From the NCBI GenBank assembly GCA_014190175.1, contig BJFZ01000013.1:4932-29385 (forward strand): a stretch of 24,454 bases of DNA, written 5' to 3'. The notes beneath the pieces are model-generated. The model was not told where the DNA came from. It did not search any database and saw nothing but the letters and a program-made list of their open reading frames with translations. This document shows positions 13,785 through 21,296 of this stretch, in pieces; the stretch's first letter is position 1, and every line of letters begins with the position of its first letter. The DNA comes from Actinomycetes bacterium (GTDB taxonomy: Bacteria > Actinomycetota > Actinomycetes > Nanopelagicales > Nanopelagicaceae). A program made the position numbers and the translations under genes.

Positions 13785-15220
13785 ATAACAACCATTTCAA
13801 TATCAAGTAGTTCTGCCACGGCGCGCAGTTCGCCCACGCGATGCCCTGTTCCAAGTGCCCAGTGGTGCGGTACTCCGGTTGCACTCCAGGAATCACACCA
13901 TTCGCCAGGATTTACTCCGAAATCAACAAGAGATGTGGTGTTACCGATGCGCAATCTTGGACCATCAACAACTTTCCCTTCTGATGCTACAAATTGATAT
14001 GTTCCATTTTTGCGTTGGGTAACACCAAAGACCGTCACTGGTCCGTGTTTAACATCAAACTCAACCGATATTCCAAAGCCACGTTTGCCGTGATAAACAC
14101 CAAGTCCACGCAACATTGGTTTCCCATTACTGATTGAAAGGTGTGCAGGACCGTCATGGCCCATCTCGACAACACCGGCGTTGAAATTCAAAGCTTGGAA
14201 TTCTGTAAATGAGCCACCAGCACCCATACGATCAAGCATTAACATTCCAATTGAAGTGCGAAGTTCATATTCGCCAACTGCCGGAATGCCAGCGCCGGTT
14301 AGCAGTGAACAACCCAAAATCATTCCAGCACCAAGTCGTTCGTGAATTTCTCCATCCAACCCACGGTGATAGTAAGCAAGTGAGTTGATATCAAAATCAT
14401 CCACTAATTGACGAAGTCCTACAGCAACTTTTCCTGCCCATCTAAAATCTTCTTCGACAACTGTTTTATCAATTTCGAAAATAGATCTAGCTTCATCAAG
14501 CACGGAATCAATTTCTTTCTCACTGACTTTTTCCACGCGTACGCGAAGGTCATCAAATTCAAGAACTTCCATATGCCCACCAAAGTGGGTACTGACCATT
14601 GTCATATCGGTTGATACATCTAACATTCCTGGATAAAGATGCCCCATGATTCCATGACGTGAGTTACGCAAAATTGCCCTGATCCCAGCTGCTTGAATCC
14701 AACTATCAATTTTTTTCCATGCTCGTTCTTCATGTAGGTAGCCAGAAACACTTCGGAATGGAACTCCTGCGCGCTCAAAAGCATTTGCCATTTCAGGAAG
14801 TGGACAAGCACCGCAATATGCCAACCAAGCACCAGTATCAAAATTCGCATGATCCATCTGCTCGCTTGGTTGCATGTTAATAACCAGCACTGGCGCATTG
14901 GATCTTTGGGCAATCGGAACAATCATTGAAGCGGTCATATAGGTAGTAAGAAAAGTTACGATTAAATCACATCCAGCTGCGCGTAATTTTTCAGCAGCAG
15001 TAGCTCCTTCTTGGGCATCTGAAATAAAACCCACATCTACTAACTCAACATCTAATTTTGCGATTCGCTCAGAAACAAATTTTGCTGACGCTTGTAATTG
15101 TGGAAGTAACCCCGGAAATTGTGGCCAATATGTGCCAAGTCCTCCAGCAACCAAACCAACTTTGATTGATTTACGGGGACGTGGGGCTGGGGTGGTGCGA
15201 ACGCTCTCATTGAGAGTCAT
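13781..15220 (-). CDS. L-fucose/L-arabinose isomerase family protein
   Basis: A 479-aa protein with the two-part fold of L-arabinose/L-fucose isomerases, which interconvert aldoses and ketoses using Mn2+. An N-terminal Rossmann-like part (about 18-200) carries LIVTFLTTYMTASMIVP and GIMGHLYPGMLDVSTDMT. Metal-ligand candidates are E317/E319 in VGEYELRTS, E340, H355 or H360 in EMGHDGPAH, and H451/H452 in PHHWALGTGH, in the order of the AraA ligands E306, E333, H350 and H450. The start ATG 15220 has AGGAG 5-6 nt upstream. It faces the sugar operon tail to tail with overlapping stops, with no terminator visible between them. The family includes uncharacterised groups, so araA is not claimed. It probably serves the same sugar pathway. 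Confidence 0.82.
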   Translation of the reverse strand: MTLNESVRTTPAPRPRKSIKVGLVAGGLGTYWPQFPGLLPQLQASAKFVSERIAKLDVELVDVGFISDAQEGATAAEKLRAAGCDLIVTFLTTYMTASMIVPIAQRSNAPVLVINMQPSEQMDHANFDTGAWLAYCGACPLPEMANAFERAGVPFRSVSGYLHEERAWKKIDSWIQAAGIRAILRNSRHGIMGHLYPGMLDVSTDMTMVSTHFGGHMEVLEFDDLRVRVEKVSEKEIDSVLDEARSIFEIDKTVVEEDFRWAGKVAVGLRQLVDDFDINSLAYYHRGLDGEIHERLGAGMILGCSLLTGAGIPAVGEYELRTSIGMLMLDRMGAGGSFTEFQALNFNAGVVEMGHDGPAHLSISNGKPMLRGLGVYHGKRGFGISVEFDVKHGPVTVFGVTQRKNGTYQFVASEGKVVDGPRLRIGNTTSLVDFGVNPGEWCDSWSATGVPHHWALGTGHRVGELRAVAELLDIEMVVI

Positions 15221-15256
15221 GATTTCTCCTACGAGTTAGTTGAACCTCTGGCCAGA

Positions 15257-15268
15257 TGAATCGATTCA
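15257..15268. promoter_or_regulatory. Perfect 12-bp palindrome, candidate operator of the isomerase gene
   Basis: TGAATCGATTCA lies just downstream of the expected transcription start of the isomerase gene. That is a position where a bound repressor blocks transcription. Motif observation; regulator unknown. Confidence 0.4.
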
Positions 15269-15276
15269 GCGGCTTT

Positions 15277-15306
15277 ACTTTAGAAGGGTTGGGCGGGGCT
15301 GGTCAA
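15277..15306 (-). promoter_or_regulatory. Candidate promoter of the isomerase gene
   Basis: On the minus strand TTGACC (15306-15301, 5 of 6 consensus) and TAAAGT (15282-15277) are separated by 18 nt. The leader would be about 50 nt, and holds the 12-bp palindrome and the AGGAG ribosome site. Confidence 0.45.
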
Positions 15307-15347
15307 GACCGGAGAATTCGCACTGCTGAGTAGGGTTGAATACGCAT

Positions 15348-16013
15348 ATGTCCGAAGAAGCTGTTACGAAATTTGCGCAACTAAACCGCAGTCTGTATCC
15401 GTTTATTGTCGCAATATTTTGTGGCTTGCTGCTTCTTTCCAATGTGGGTGCCGTAAAACTCATTGAATTTGGACCAATTATCACTGATGGCGGTGCATTT
15501 CTATTTCCGTTGGTTTATATAACTGGAGATGTGCTCAGTGAGGTTTATGGTTTGAAAGCTGCCCGTAAATGTATCTACCTAGGCTTTGCATTTGCGATCT
15601 TGGCAGCTTTAACTTTTTATTTAATTCAACTTTCACCTCCTGCTGATGGTTGGGGGAATCAAAAGGCTTATGAAGCGATTTTAGGATTTGTTCCCCGAAT
15701 AGTTTTGGCCAGTATTTGTGGATTTCTAGTCGGTCAATTGTTAAACGCTTATGTATTGGTAAAAATCAAGGAACGAACTAAAGAAAAAGCTCTTTGGGTG
15801 AGATTAGTTGGTTCTACCGTTGTTGGAGAGTTGGCAGATACCTTGGTTTTTTGCACGGTGGCTTTTTATGGTGTTATCACCGGTAATGATTTCTGGAATT
15901 ATGTAATAACTGGATACCTCTATAAAACTTTACTTGAGGTAATTTTACTTCCAGTGACTTACCGAGTGATTAAAGTTGTTAAAAATTACGAACCAACCTA
16001 TTCAGCCAGGTAG
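15348..16013 (+). CDS. yhhQ: Queuosine precursor transporter (YhhQ/VUT family)
   Basis: A 221-aa membrane protein of the YhhQ family (also called VUT, old DUF165), which imports the queuosine precursors preQ0/preQ1 or queuine. It has about six hydrophobic segments. Family hallmarks are LLLLSNVGAVKLIEFG near 30, FPLVYITGDVLSEVYGLKAAR near 52-72, and an ELADTLVF helix near 165. ATG 15348 is chosen; a TTG at 15336 in frame would add four residues. A TAGGGT at 15331-15336 may be its -10 box, giving a very short leader. It converges on tgt with an 11-nt gap. The pairing strongly supports precursor salvage as its job. Confidence 0.88.
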   Translation: MSEEAVTKFAQLNRSLYPFIVAIFCGLLLLSNVGAVKLIEFGPIITDGGAFLFPLVYITGDVLSEVYGLKAARKCIYLGFAFAILAALTFYLIQLSPPADGWGNQKAYEAILGFVPRIVLASICGFLVGQLLNAYVLVKIKERTKEKALWVRLVGSTVVGELADTLVFCTVAFYGVITGNDFWNYVITGYLYKTLLEVILLPVTYRVIKVVKNYEPTYSAR

Positions 16014-16024
16014 TTTTACTGTAG

Positions 16025-17233
16025 TTATTTAGCTGGGTAATAGCGCGCCAAGAAATCATCACGGTATTCAACATAAGTACTATCACTTAGGGATTCTCTA
16101 ATGCGATCCACTAGATTCACAGTGAAATACAAGTTGTGAATGGTAGCCAAAGTTGCCGCAGCAATTTCTTTACTTTTGAAGAGATGATTCAAGTAGGCCC
16201 TGCTGTAGTTAGCGCAGGTGTAACATCCACAATTTTCATCAATGGGATTGAAATTACTTTTATTTGCACTAACTAAGAGATTAAATCGACCGGTTTCTCC
16301 AAAGACCGCGCTAGTGCGGGCATTTCTTGAAGGTGCGACGCAATCAAAAGTATCAGCGCCTGATTCGATTGCTTTAAAAAAGTCATCAGGTTCGCCAATT
16401 CCAAGTAAGTGTCGGGGTTTATCTTCGGGCAATTCATCAGTTACCCAAGAAACAATTTCTCCAAGTGCGCTCTTATCAATCGCGCCACCAATTCCAAAAC
16501 CATCAAAATCCATGGCACCTAAATCTCTTGACGCTTTGCGACGCAGATCTTCATATTGCGCACCTTGAATTACACCAAATAACGCTTGATATGGTTTGCC
16601 AACTCTTTCAAGTGTTAATCGCTCATGTTCGATAATGCAACGTTGCGCCCATTTACGGGTGCGCTCTAATGCAATCTCTTGATAATCGCGTGAATTCATT
16701 AAAGTTGTTAATTCATCAAATGCCATCATGATGTCAGCGCCAATTTGATGTTGTACCCTCATTGATATTTCAGGTGTAAATCTATGCATCGCTCCATCTA
16801 GATGTGATTTGAAAGTTACTCCATCATCGTCAACGTGAGCTAATCGCAATTTATCTGGCGCGATAACTTCATCAGCGTGAAACTCACCGGGATCCATCGC
16901 TAATGTTTTTTTAAATCCAGCACCAAGCGAAAGAACTTGAAATCCGCCACTGTCGGTAAAAGTTGGTCTATTCCAATTCATAAATTTTGCTAAACCGCCG
17001 GCTTGGTCGATCAAAGCTGATCCTGGCTGCAAGTAGAGGTGGTAAGCGTTAGATAGAACTGCCTGGGCACCAAGTTGGCCTACTGTTTCAGGAAGCAATG
17101 ATTTGACTGCGGCTTTGGTGCCGACCGGGATAAAAGCCGGAGTTTGAATCTGCCCATGTGGGGTTTGGATGATTCCGCAACGCGCCCGACCCGATTGGTG
17201 TGAAGGGGTGAACCCCCAATTAGCGCGCTCCAT
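16025..17233 (-). CDS. tgt: tRNA-guanine transglycosylase
   Basis: Tgt swaps guanine 34 of GUN-anticodon tRNAs for a 7-deazaguanine. The 402-aa protein shows FTDSGGFQV (general acid/base D94), the nucleophile D297 in TFDCVAPSRNAR, and zinc ligands C335, C337, C340 and H366 at the spacing of the Zymomonas enzyme. The substrate-pocket segment reads GIGGAIDK (247-254) where Zymomonas has GGLAVG, and FDELTT where it has a DEC. These changes are, from memory, common in actinobacterial Tgt and may alter base choice. ATG 17233 has TAGGCT 6 nt upstream, suggesting a leaderless mRNA. No queA, queG or preQ1-synthesis gene is in the window. Confidence 0.92.
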   Translation of the reverse strand: MERANWGFTPSHQSGRARCGIIQTPHGQIQTPAFIPVGTKAAVKSLLPETVGQLGAQAVLSNAYHLYLQPGSALIDQAGGLAKFMNWNRPTFTDSGGFQVLSLGAGFKKTLAMDPGEFHADEVIAPDKLRLAHVDDDGVTFKSHLDGAMHRFTPEISMRVQHQIGADIMMAFDELTTLMNSRDYQEIALERTRKWAQRCIIEHERLTLERVGKPYQALFGVIQGAQYEDLRRKASRDLGAMDFDGFGIGGAIDKSALGEIVSWVTDELPEDKPRHLLGIGEPDDFFKAIESGADTFDCVAPSRNARTSAVFGETGRFNLLVSANKSNFNPIDENCGCYTCANYSRAYLNHLFKSKEIAAATLATIHNLYFTVNLVDRIRESLSDSTYVEYRDDFLARYYPAK

Positions 17234-17239
17234 CAGTTG

Positions 17240-17245
17240 AGCCTA
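17240..17245 (-). promoter_or_regulatory. -10-like box at the tgt start
   Basis: TAGGCT on the minus strand is followed by 6 nt and ATG 17233, without a Shine-Dalgarno. Confidence 0.35.
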
Positions 17246-17281
17246 GCCACCTGCGCATGAGGGATGAAAATCGGGAAATTC

Positions 17282-17303
17282 CAAAGTGGTATTGGCCACT
17301 TTG
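17282..17303 (+). promoter_or_regulatory. Hairpin in the leader of the peptide-transporter operon
   Basis: CAAAGTGG and CCACTTTG form a perfect 8-bp stem around a 6-nt loop. No T-run follows, so it is not a standard terminator. CCAAAG at 17281-17286 could instead pair with CTTTGG at 17320-17325, which gives two exclusive folds. The same 17246-17419 gap holds the palindrome CCTCTAGAGG (17304-17313) and a 10-codon ORF (17353-17385, starting MSIFSTFTEG). A regulatory leader is possible but unproven. Confidence 0.4.
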
Positions 17304-17419
17304 CCTCTAGAGGAGGAGCCTTTGGTGCGATAGGTTTGCGGGGAAGTTACTGATGAGTATTTTCAGCACCTTTACTGAAGGCTAACTAATAGGGGGCGAT
17401 TAAAACGGTTGTTGCAAGC

Positions 17420-18349
17420 GTGATTGGGCGGACTCCACGTCAACTAGCTTGGCGACGTTTCCGAAGCAATCGCTTTGGTTTACCAACCTTGATCATCTCG
17501 GCGACTTTAATCTTTAGCACCATTCTGGCCCCATTAATTGGCGGCCTACTAGGAATAGATGGCCGCAAACGATTCCCAGAAACTTTGAGCAGTCGTGGAA
17601 TGCCAATTGGAAAATTTGGCGGGATAAGTTGGGCTCATCCACTTGGAATTGAACCGGGAATAGGTCACGACTTATTTGCCAGATTATTATTTGGAGCCCG
17701 GATTTCTTTTTTTGTTGCATTAATTACCACAATTCTCTCAATTGCAATTGGAGTTGTTGCTGGAATCATTATGGGATTTTTTCGCGGAAGAGTTGATTCA
17801 ACTATTGGGAGATTCATAGATTTCTTGTTAGCTTTTCCATCATTTTTTATGATTGTGGCCTTAAGTCTTCCAATGGTGCAGCGATTAGAAAAATCTGGAG
17901 TAGCCGAAGGCAATACAGCTCGAATGCTTTATTTAGTATTGATTTTAATTTTCTTTGGTTGGCCATACTTGGCTCGCGTGATTCGATCACAGGTTCTCTC
18001 TATTCGGGAAAGAGATTACGTCATGGCTGCTCGCGCATTAGGTGCAAGTAATACCCGGATTATTTTTAGAGAGATCTTGCCAAATTTATGGAGCATCATA
18101 ATTGTTTATTTCTCATTAGCGCTCCCAGGATATTTAACTGCCGAAGCAGTCTTCTCATTTTTAGGATTGGGAATTCAACCACCGGACGCTTCATGGGGAC
18201 TTTTGATCTCAGACTCAATTAAGTATGTAATGAATGAACCAACTTACTTTTTTATTACAACAACTTCATTAATATTTGTTGTGCTTACCTTCAATTTGCT
18301 TGGCGATGCAGTCCGAGATGCACTTGATCCGAAGAGTGAGGCAAGTTAA
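17420..18349 (+). CDS. Peptide/nickel-type ABC transporter permease (DppC/OppC-like)
   Basis: A 309-aa inner-membrane permease of the binding-protein-dependent DppC/OppC family. The N-terminus RQLAWRRFRSNRFG is the OppC-N signature, followed by the first membrane helix (22-45), an external loop with HPLGIEPGIGHDLFARLLFGAR, and about five more helices. The EAA loop that contacts the ATPases is around 199-219 (YVMAARALGAS...REILPN). GTG 17420 is the only sensible start in frame after the upstream stops; no good Shine-Dalgarno is seen. It comes first in the operon, ahead of the binding protein, which differs from the common A-B-C-D-F order. The substrate could be di- or oligopeptides or another solute of this family. 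Confidence 0.9.
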   Translation: MIGRTPRQLAWRRFRSNRFGLPTLIISATLIFSTILAPLIGGLLGIDGRKRFPETLSSRGMPIGKFGGISWAHPLGIEPGIGHDLFARLLFGARISFFVALITTILSIAIGVVAGIIMGFFRGRVDSTIGRFIDFLLAFPSFFMIVALSLPMVQRLEKSGVAEGNTARMLYLVLILIFFGWPYLARVIRSQVLSIRERDYVMAARALGASNTRIIFREILPNLWSIIIVYFSLALPGYLTAEAVFSFLGLGIQPPDASWGLLISDSIKYVMNEPTYFFITTTSLIFVVLTFNLLGDAVRDALDPKSEAS

Positions 18350-18360
18350 ATAGAATTCTG

Positions 18361-18378
18361 TGCAGCTACGTAACTGCA
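18361..18378. promoter_or_regulatory. Near-perfect 18-bp palindrome before the binding-protein gene
   Basis: TGCAGCTACGTAACTGCA is a dyad with only one mismatched pair (positions 6 and 13). It lies in the 102-bp gap ahead of the binding-protein gene and is a candidate operator for a second promoter there. Confidence 0.35.
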
Positions 18379-18395
18379 TAGATGTTAAAAAACTT

Positions 18396-18407
18396 AATAT
18401 CGATATT
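18396..18407. promoter_or_regulatory. Perfect 12-bp AT-rich palindrome before the binding-protein gene
   Basis: AATATCGATATT sits 45 nt before the ATG of the binding-protein gene, in the same gap as the 18-bp dyad. It may be an operator half or overlap a -10 region (TAATAT at 18395-18400). Confidence 0.3.
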
Positions 18408-18451
18408 CACAAATAAATGGAGATCGACATATCCAACGTTAAGGGGGAGAT

Positions 18452-20212
18452 ATGTTTAAAAATACTTCGGGAAGCTCCCGGATTGCAGGGAAGGCCCTTG
18501 CATCATTAGCAGCGGTAACGTTGCTTGGTGCAGGTTTAGTAGGCTGCTCGTCAGCTTCAAGTGGAGGTGGCACGCTTACTTATCTGACTCATGCAGATTC
18601 ATGGACGCATGCTGATCCAAACCGTAACTACACCGGCCAACACATTGCTTGGTTTGGCTCCTATATGCACCGCACATTAACTGCATATAAGCGTGCTGCA
18701 GGTGCAGATGGCTCATCAGTTGTGCCAGACATGGCAACTGATACCGGCCGTGCATCAAATGGAAATAAAACTTGGGAATTCACCCTACAAGATGGCGTCA
18801 CCTTTGAAGATGGCTCTGCAGTAACTTGTGCAGATGTGAAGTACGGTGTTTCACGTACATTTGCAACTGATGTAATTACTGATGGCCCAGGTTATGCAAT
18901 CTCAATGCTGGATATTCCAAAAGATAAAGATGGTGCCTCTGTTTATAAAGGCCCATACAAGAGTGATGGAAATGACACTGCCGCTTATGACAAGGCAGTC
19001 ACTTGTTCAGCAGATAATAAAACCATTACCTTCAATCTTTCGCGTGCTGTAGGCGACTTCAACTACACTGTTACTTACCTTTCATTTAGTGCTGTGCCAA
19101 AAGCCAGTGATGATGGAGATAAGTACGACATGCACCCAGTTTCAACCGGCCCATACAAAATTGAAAAGTATGTTGCTAAAGATGAAATGGTGTTAGTCCG
19201 TAACGATAAGTGGAGCAAAGATTCAGATCCAATTCGTAACGCTTACCCAGACAAGATCGTTGTTCGCTTTGGTCTTGCCGAAGAAGTTCGTGATCAACTT
19301 GTGATCAATGATTCAGAACCTGCATCAATGTCACTTGACGGCATTCTTCCAACCAACTTAGCAACCATCTTTGATGATGCTGGTGTGCCAGTTGAAGCTT
19401 GGAAAGATCGGGCAATGAATGTTTACGATCCATATGTCACCTATTCGGCTGTAAACGTTGAGAAAGTTTCCTGCGTACAGGTCCGTAAAGCGATCTATTA
19501 CGCACGTGACTTCGCAGCTCTTCAAACACTCTCAGGTGGAGCAGCCTTTACCGGCGATCCAGCAGATGGCGTAATTAAGCCTTTAATGGGCCTTGATTAC
19601 AAGAAGACGACAGGATATGAAGATTGGAAACCAGAAGGAAATGCTGAAAAAGCAACTGCACTTATGGCAGAAGCAAAAACCGCATGTCCTGATGTCTACA
19701 AAAAAGCAACTACCACCGGATTGACTTTTGATATTGGAGACTCAGATACCAATAAAAAAGCTGCAACAATCTGGATTGATTCAGTTAAGAAGAACTCAGG
19801 AATTATCTTGAAGTTCAACTTTATTGAGCCAGGTAGTTACTACAGTGTTGTGCTAGATCCAACCAAGCAGGGCGATTTATCTCGTGCTGGTTGGGCTCCA
19901 GATTGGGCAAATGCTTCAACTGTTATTCCTGAACTTATGCTTGATGGCTATGGATTCCCATTGTCACGAGCTGGCAAAGATCCAACTTATGCCGAGTTCA
20001 AGAAACGGGCAGAAGCAAACCTCTCTGAGCCAGATCGGGTTAAGCAAGGCGCCGAGTGGGCTGCACTTAACCAGTATGTAATGGATCAAATGTGGATTAT
20101 TCCTGGTGTCTTCTCAAAGACCCAAGAGATGTGGGGCTCCAAACTAACCGGAGTCTTCTTCTGGGAACCACAGGGCGCTCCATCATTTGGAGATATCCAA
20201 ATAGCTAAGTAA
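18452..20212 (+). CDS. Peptide ABC transporter substrate-binding lipoprotein (SBP_bac_5 family)
   Basis: A 586-aa extracytoplasmic solute-binding protein of the DppA/OppA type. A lipoprotein signal peptide is clear: basic start, hydrophobic run, and lipobox LVGC with the lipidated C32, followed by a Ser/Gly-rich linker. The mature part matches SBP_bac_5 features such as TWEFTLQDGVTFEDGSAVTCADVKYGVSR split over 120-150, and HPVSTGPYKIEKYV around 230. GGGGGA lies 3 nt before ATG, a strong ribosome site. The gene has its own upstream palindromes and a downstream terminator. Codon use looks more G/C-ending than its neighbours, consistent with high expression (impression by eye). Ligand is unknown. 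Confidence 0.92.
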   Translation: MFKNTSGSSRIAGKALASLAAVTLLGAGLVGCSSASSGGGTLTYLTHADSWTHADPNRNYTGQHIAWFGSYMHRTLTAYKRAAGADGSSVVPDMATDTGRASNGNKTWEFTLQDGVTFEDGSAVTCADVKYGVSRTFATDVITDGPGYAISMLDIPKDKDGASVYKGPYKSDGNDTAAYDKAVTCSADNKTITFNLSRAVGDFNYTVTYLSFSAVPKASDDGDKYDMHPVSTGPYKIEKYVAKDEMVLVRNDKWSKDSDPIRNAYPDKIVVRFGLAEEVRDQLVINDSEPASMSLDGILPTNLATIFDDAGVPVEAWKDRAMNVYDPYVTYSAVNVEKVSCVQVRKAIYYARDFAALQTLSGGAAFTGDPADGVIKPLMGLDYKKTTGYEDWKPEGNAEKATALMAEAKTACPDVYKKATTTGLTFDIGDSDTNKKAATIWIDSVKKNSGIILKFNFIEPGSYYSVVLDPTKQGDLSRAGWAPDWANASTVIPELMLDGYGFPLSRAGKDPTYAEFKKRAEANLSEPDRVKQGAEWAALNQYVMDQMWIIPGVFSKTQEMWGSKLTGVFFWEPQGAPSFGDIQIAK

Positions 20213-20220
20213 GTAAATCG

Positions 20221-20257
20221 AAAATTCCGGAGGGGAATAATCTCCTCCGGAATTTTT
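20221..20257 (+). terminator. Intrinsic terminator after the binding-protein gene
   Basis: AAAATTCCGGAGG pairs with CCTCCGGAATTTT as a 13-bp stem with a 10-nt loop, ending in TTTTT. It lies between the binding-protein gene and the permease B gene of the same operon, so it probably acts as a partial stop that keeps binding-protein mRNA in excess. Confidence 0.85.
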
Positions 20258-20294
20258 ATGAAGCGTTAATTACAAATTTTTAGAAAGGTAAGTG

Positions 20295-21296
20295 ATGTCT
20301 GGATACTTAGTGCGTCGTATTGCAACCTCACTTGCCATTTTATTCGCCGTTAGTTTTGCGGTTTATGCAATTTTTGCACTTTTACCTTTTGATCCGGCAG
20401 CACTTACTTGTGGAAAAAATTGCAACAATCCAGCGATAATTGAAGCAAATCGAATTCGGCTCGGTTACGACATCCCTTTTTGGCAGCAGTACATAGTTTT
20501 TCTTGGTGGCTTGTTTGCCGGTCGTAATTATGGTGAAGGGGCTGCAGCGATTAACTGTCCTGCACCAAGTCTTGGATACTCATTTAATGAACATGAGTGC
20601 GTCACAACTTTAATTAGACAGGCACTTCCAGTTACTGCTTCTTTGGCAATCGGCGCGATGATTTTGTGGCTGATCGTCGGAATAACTCTCGGGGTAGTAG
20701 CCGCTAGGTTTCGCGGAAGATCTGCAGACACTGCGAGCACCATATTTGTATTGATTGGCACCTCGCTACCTACCTTCCTTACTGGTCTATTGCTCCTAGT
20801 CTTTGTAGTTATTAAGTGGAGAATAATCCCGTTCCCTTCAGGCAATTACACGTCGTTATTTGAAAATCCCTTAGAGTGGGCGCAAATTCTGTTGCTACCT
20901 TGGATTACCCTGGCTTTCGCATCTGCGGCGCTATACACCAGATTTGTTCGAAACGCAGTTATCGAAACTTTGAGCGAAGATTTTATTAGAACCGCACGTG
21001 CTAAAGGGTTAAGCGAAAAAGTAATTTTACGCAAACATACTTTGCGTGCTGCACTTGCACCAATTGCAACCATGGCTGGTCTTGATTTTGCGGCTTTGCT
21101 AGGCGGGGCTATCTTGACGGAAAAGGTTTTTAATTTACCTGGACTGGGCAGACTTTCACTTAGCGCCGTAGTTGAGTATGACTTACCGATAATTGTCGGT
21201 GCAACTTTATTATCTGCCGCAATTGTAATTGCGATGAATTTAATTGTAGATATTTTGTATGCATTTATTGATCCGCGGGTTCGGGTTGCCGCATGA
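20295..21296 (+). CDS. Peptide/nickel-type ABC transporter permease (DppB/OppB-like)
   Basis: A 333-aa permease of the DppB/OppB family. The first helix (9-31) is followed by an extracytoplasmic loop with C39, C43, C88 and C102, which could form two disulfides. About five more helices follow, and the EAA loop is at roughly 229-250 (DFIRTARAKGLSE...). The C-terminus IDPRVRVA is typical. I start at ATG 20295 because AAAGG lies 6 nt upstream; the GTG at 20292 is weaker. It overlaps the ATPase D gene by ATGA. It should pair with the C-type permease at 17420-18349 to form the membrane channel. Confidence 0.9.
   Translation: MSGYLVRRIATSLAILFAVSFAVYAIFALLPFDPAALTCGKNCNNPAIIEANRIRLGYDIPFWQQYIVFLGGLFAGRNYGEGAAAINCPAPSLGYSFNEHECVTTLIRQALPVTASLAIGAMILWLIVGITLGVVAARFRGRSADTASTIFVLIGTSLPTFLTGLLLLVFVVIKWRIIPFPSGNYTSLFENPLEWAQILLLPWITLAFASAALYTRFVRNAVIETLSEDFIRTARAKGLSEKVILRKHTLRAALAPIATMAGLDFAALLGGAILTEKVFNLPGLGRLSLSAVVEYDLPIIVGATLLSAAIVIAMNLIVDILYAFIDPRVRVAA

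Noticed and set aside
16242..16568. 108-aa plus-strand frame opposite tgt
   Set aside because: It lies within the zinc-site and active-site coding part of tgt and has no recognisable features.
20528..20845. 105-aa minus-strand frame opposite permease B
   Set aside because: Antisense shadow of a conserved membrane protein; no promoter or ribosome site seen.
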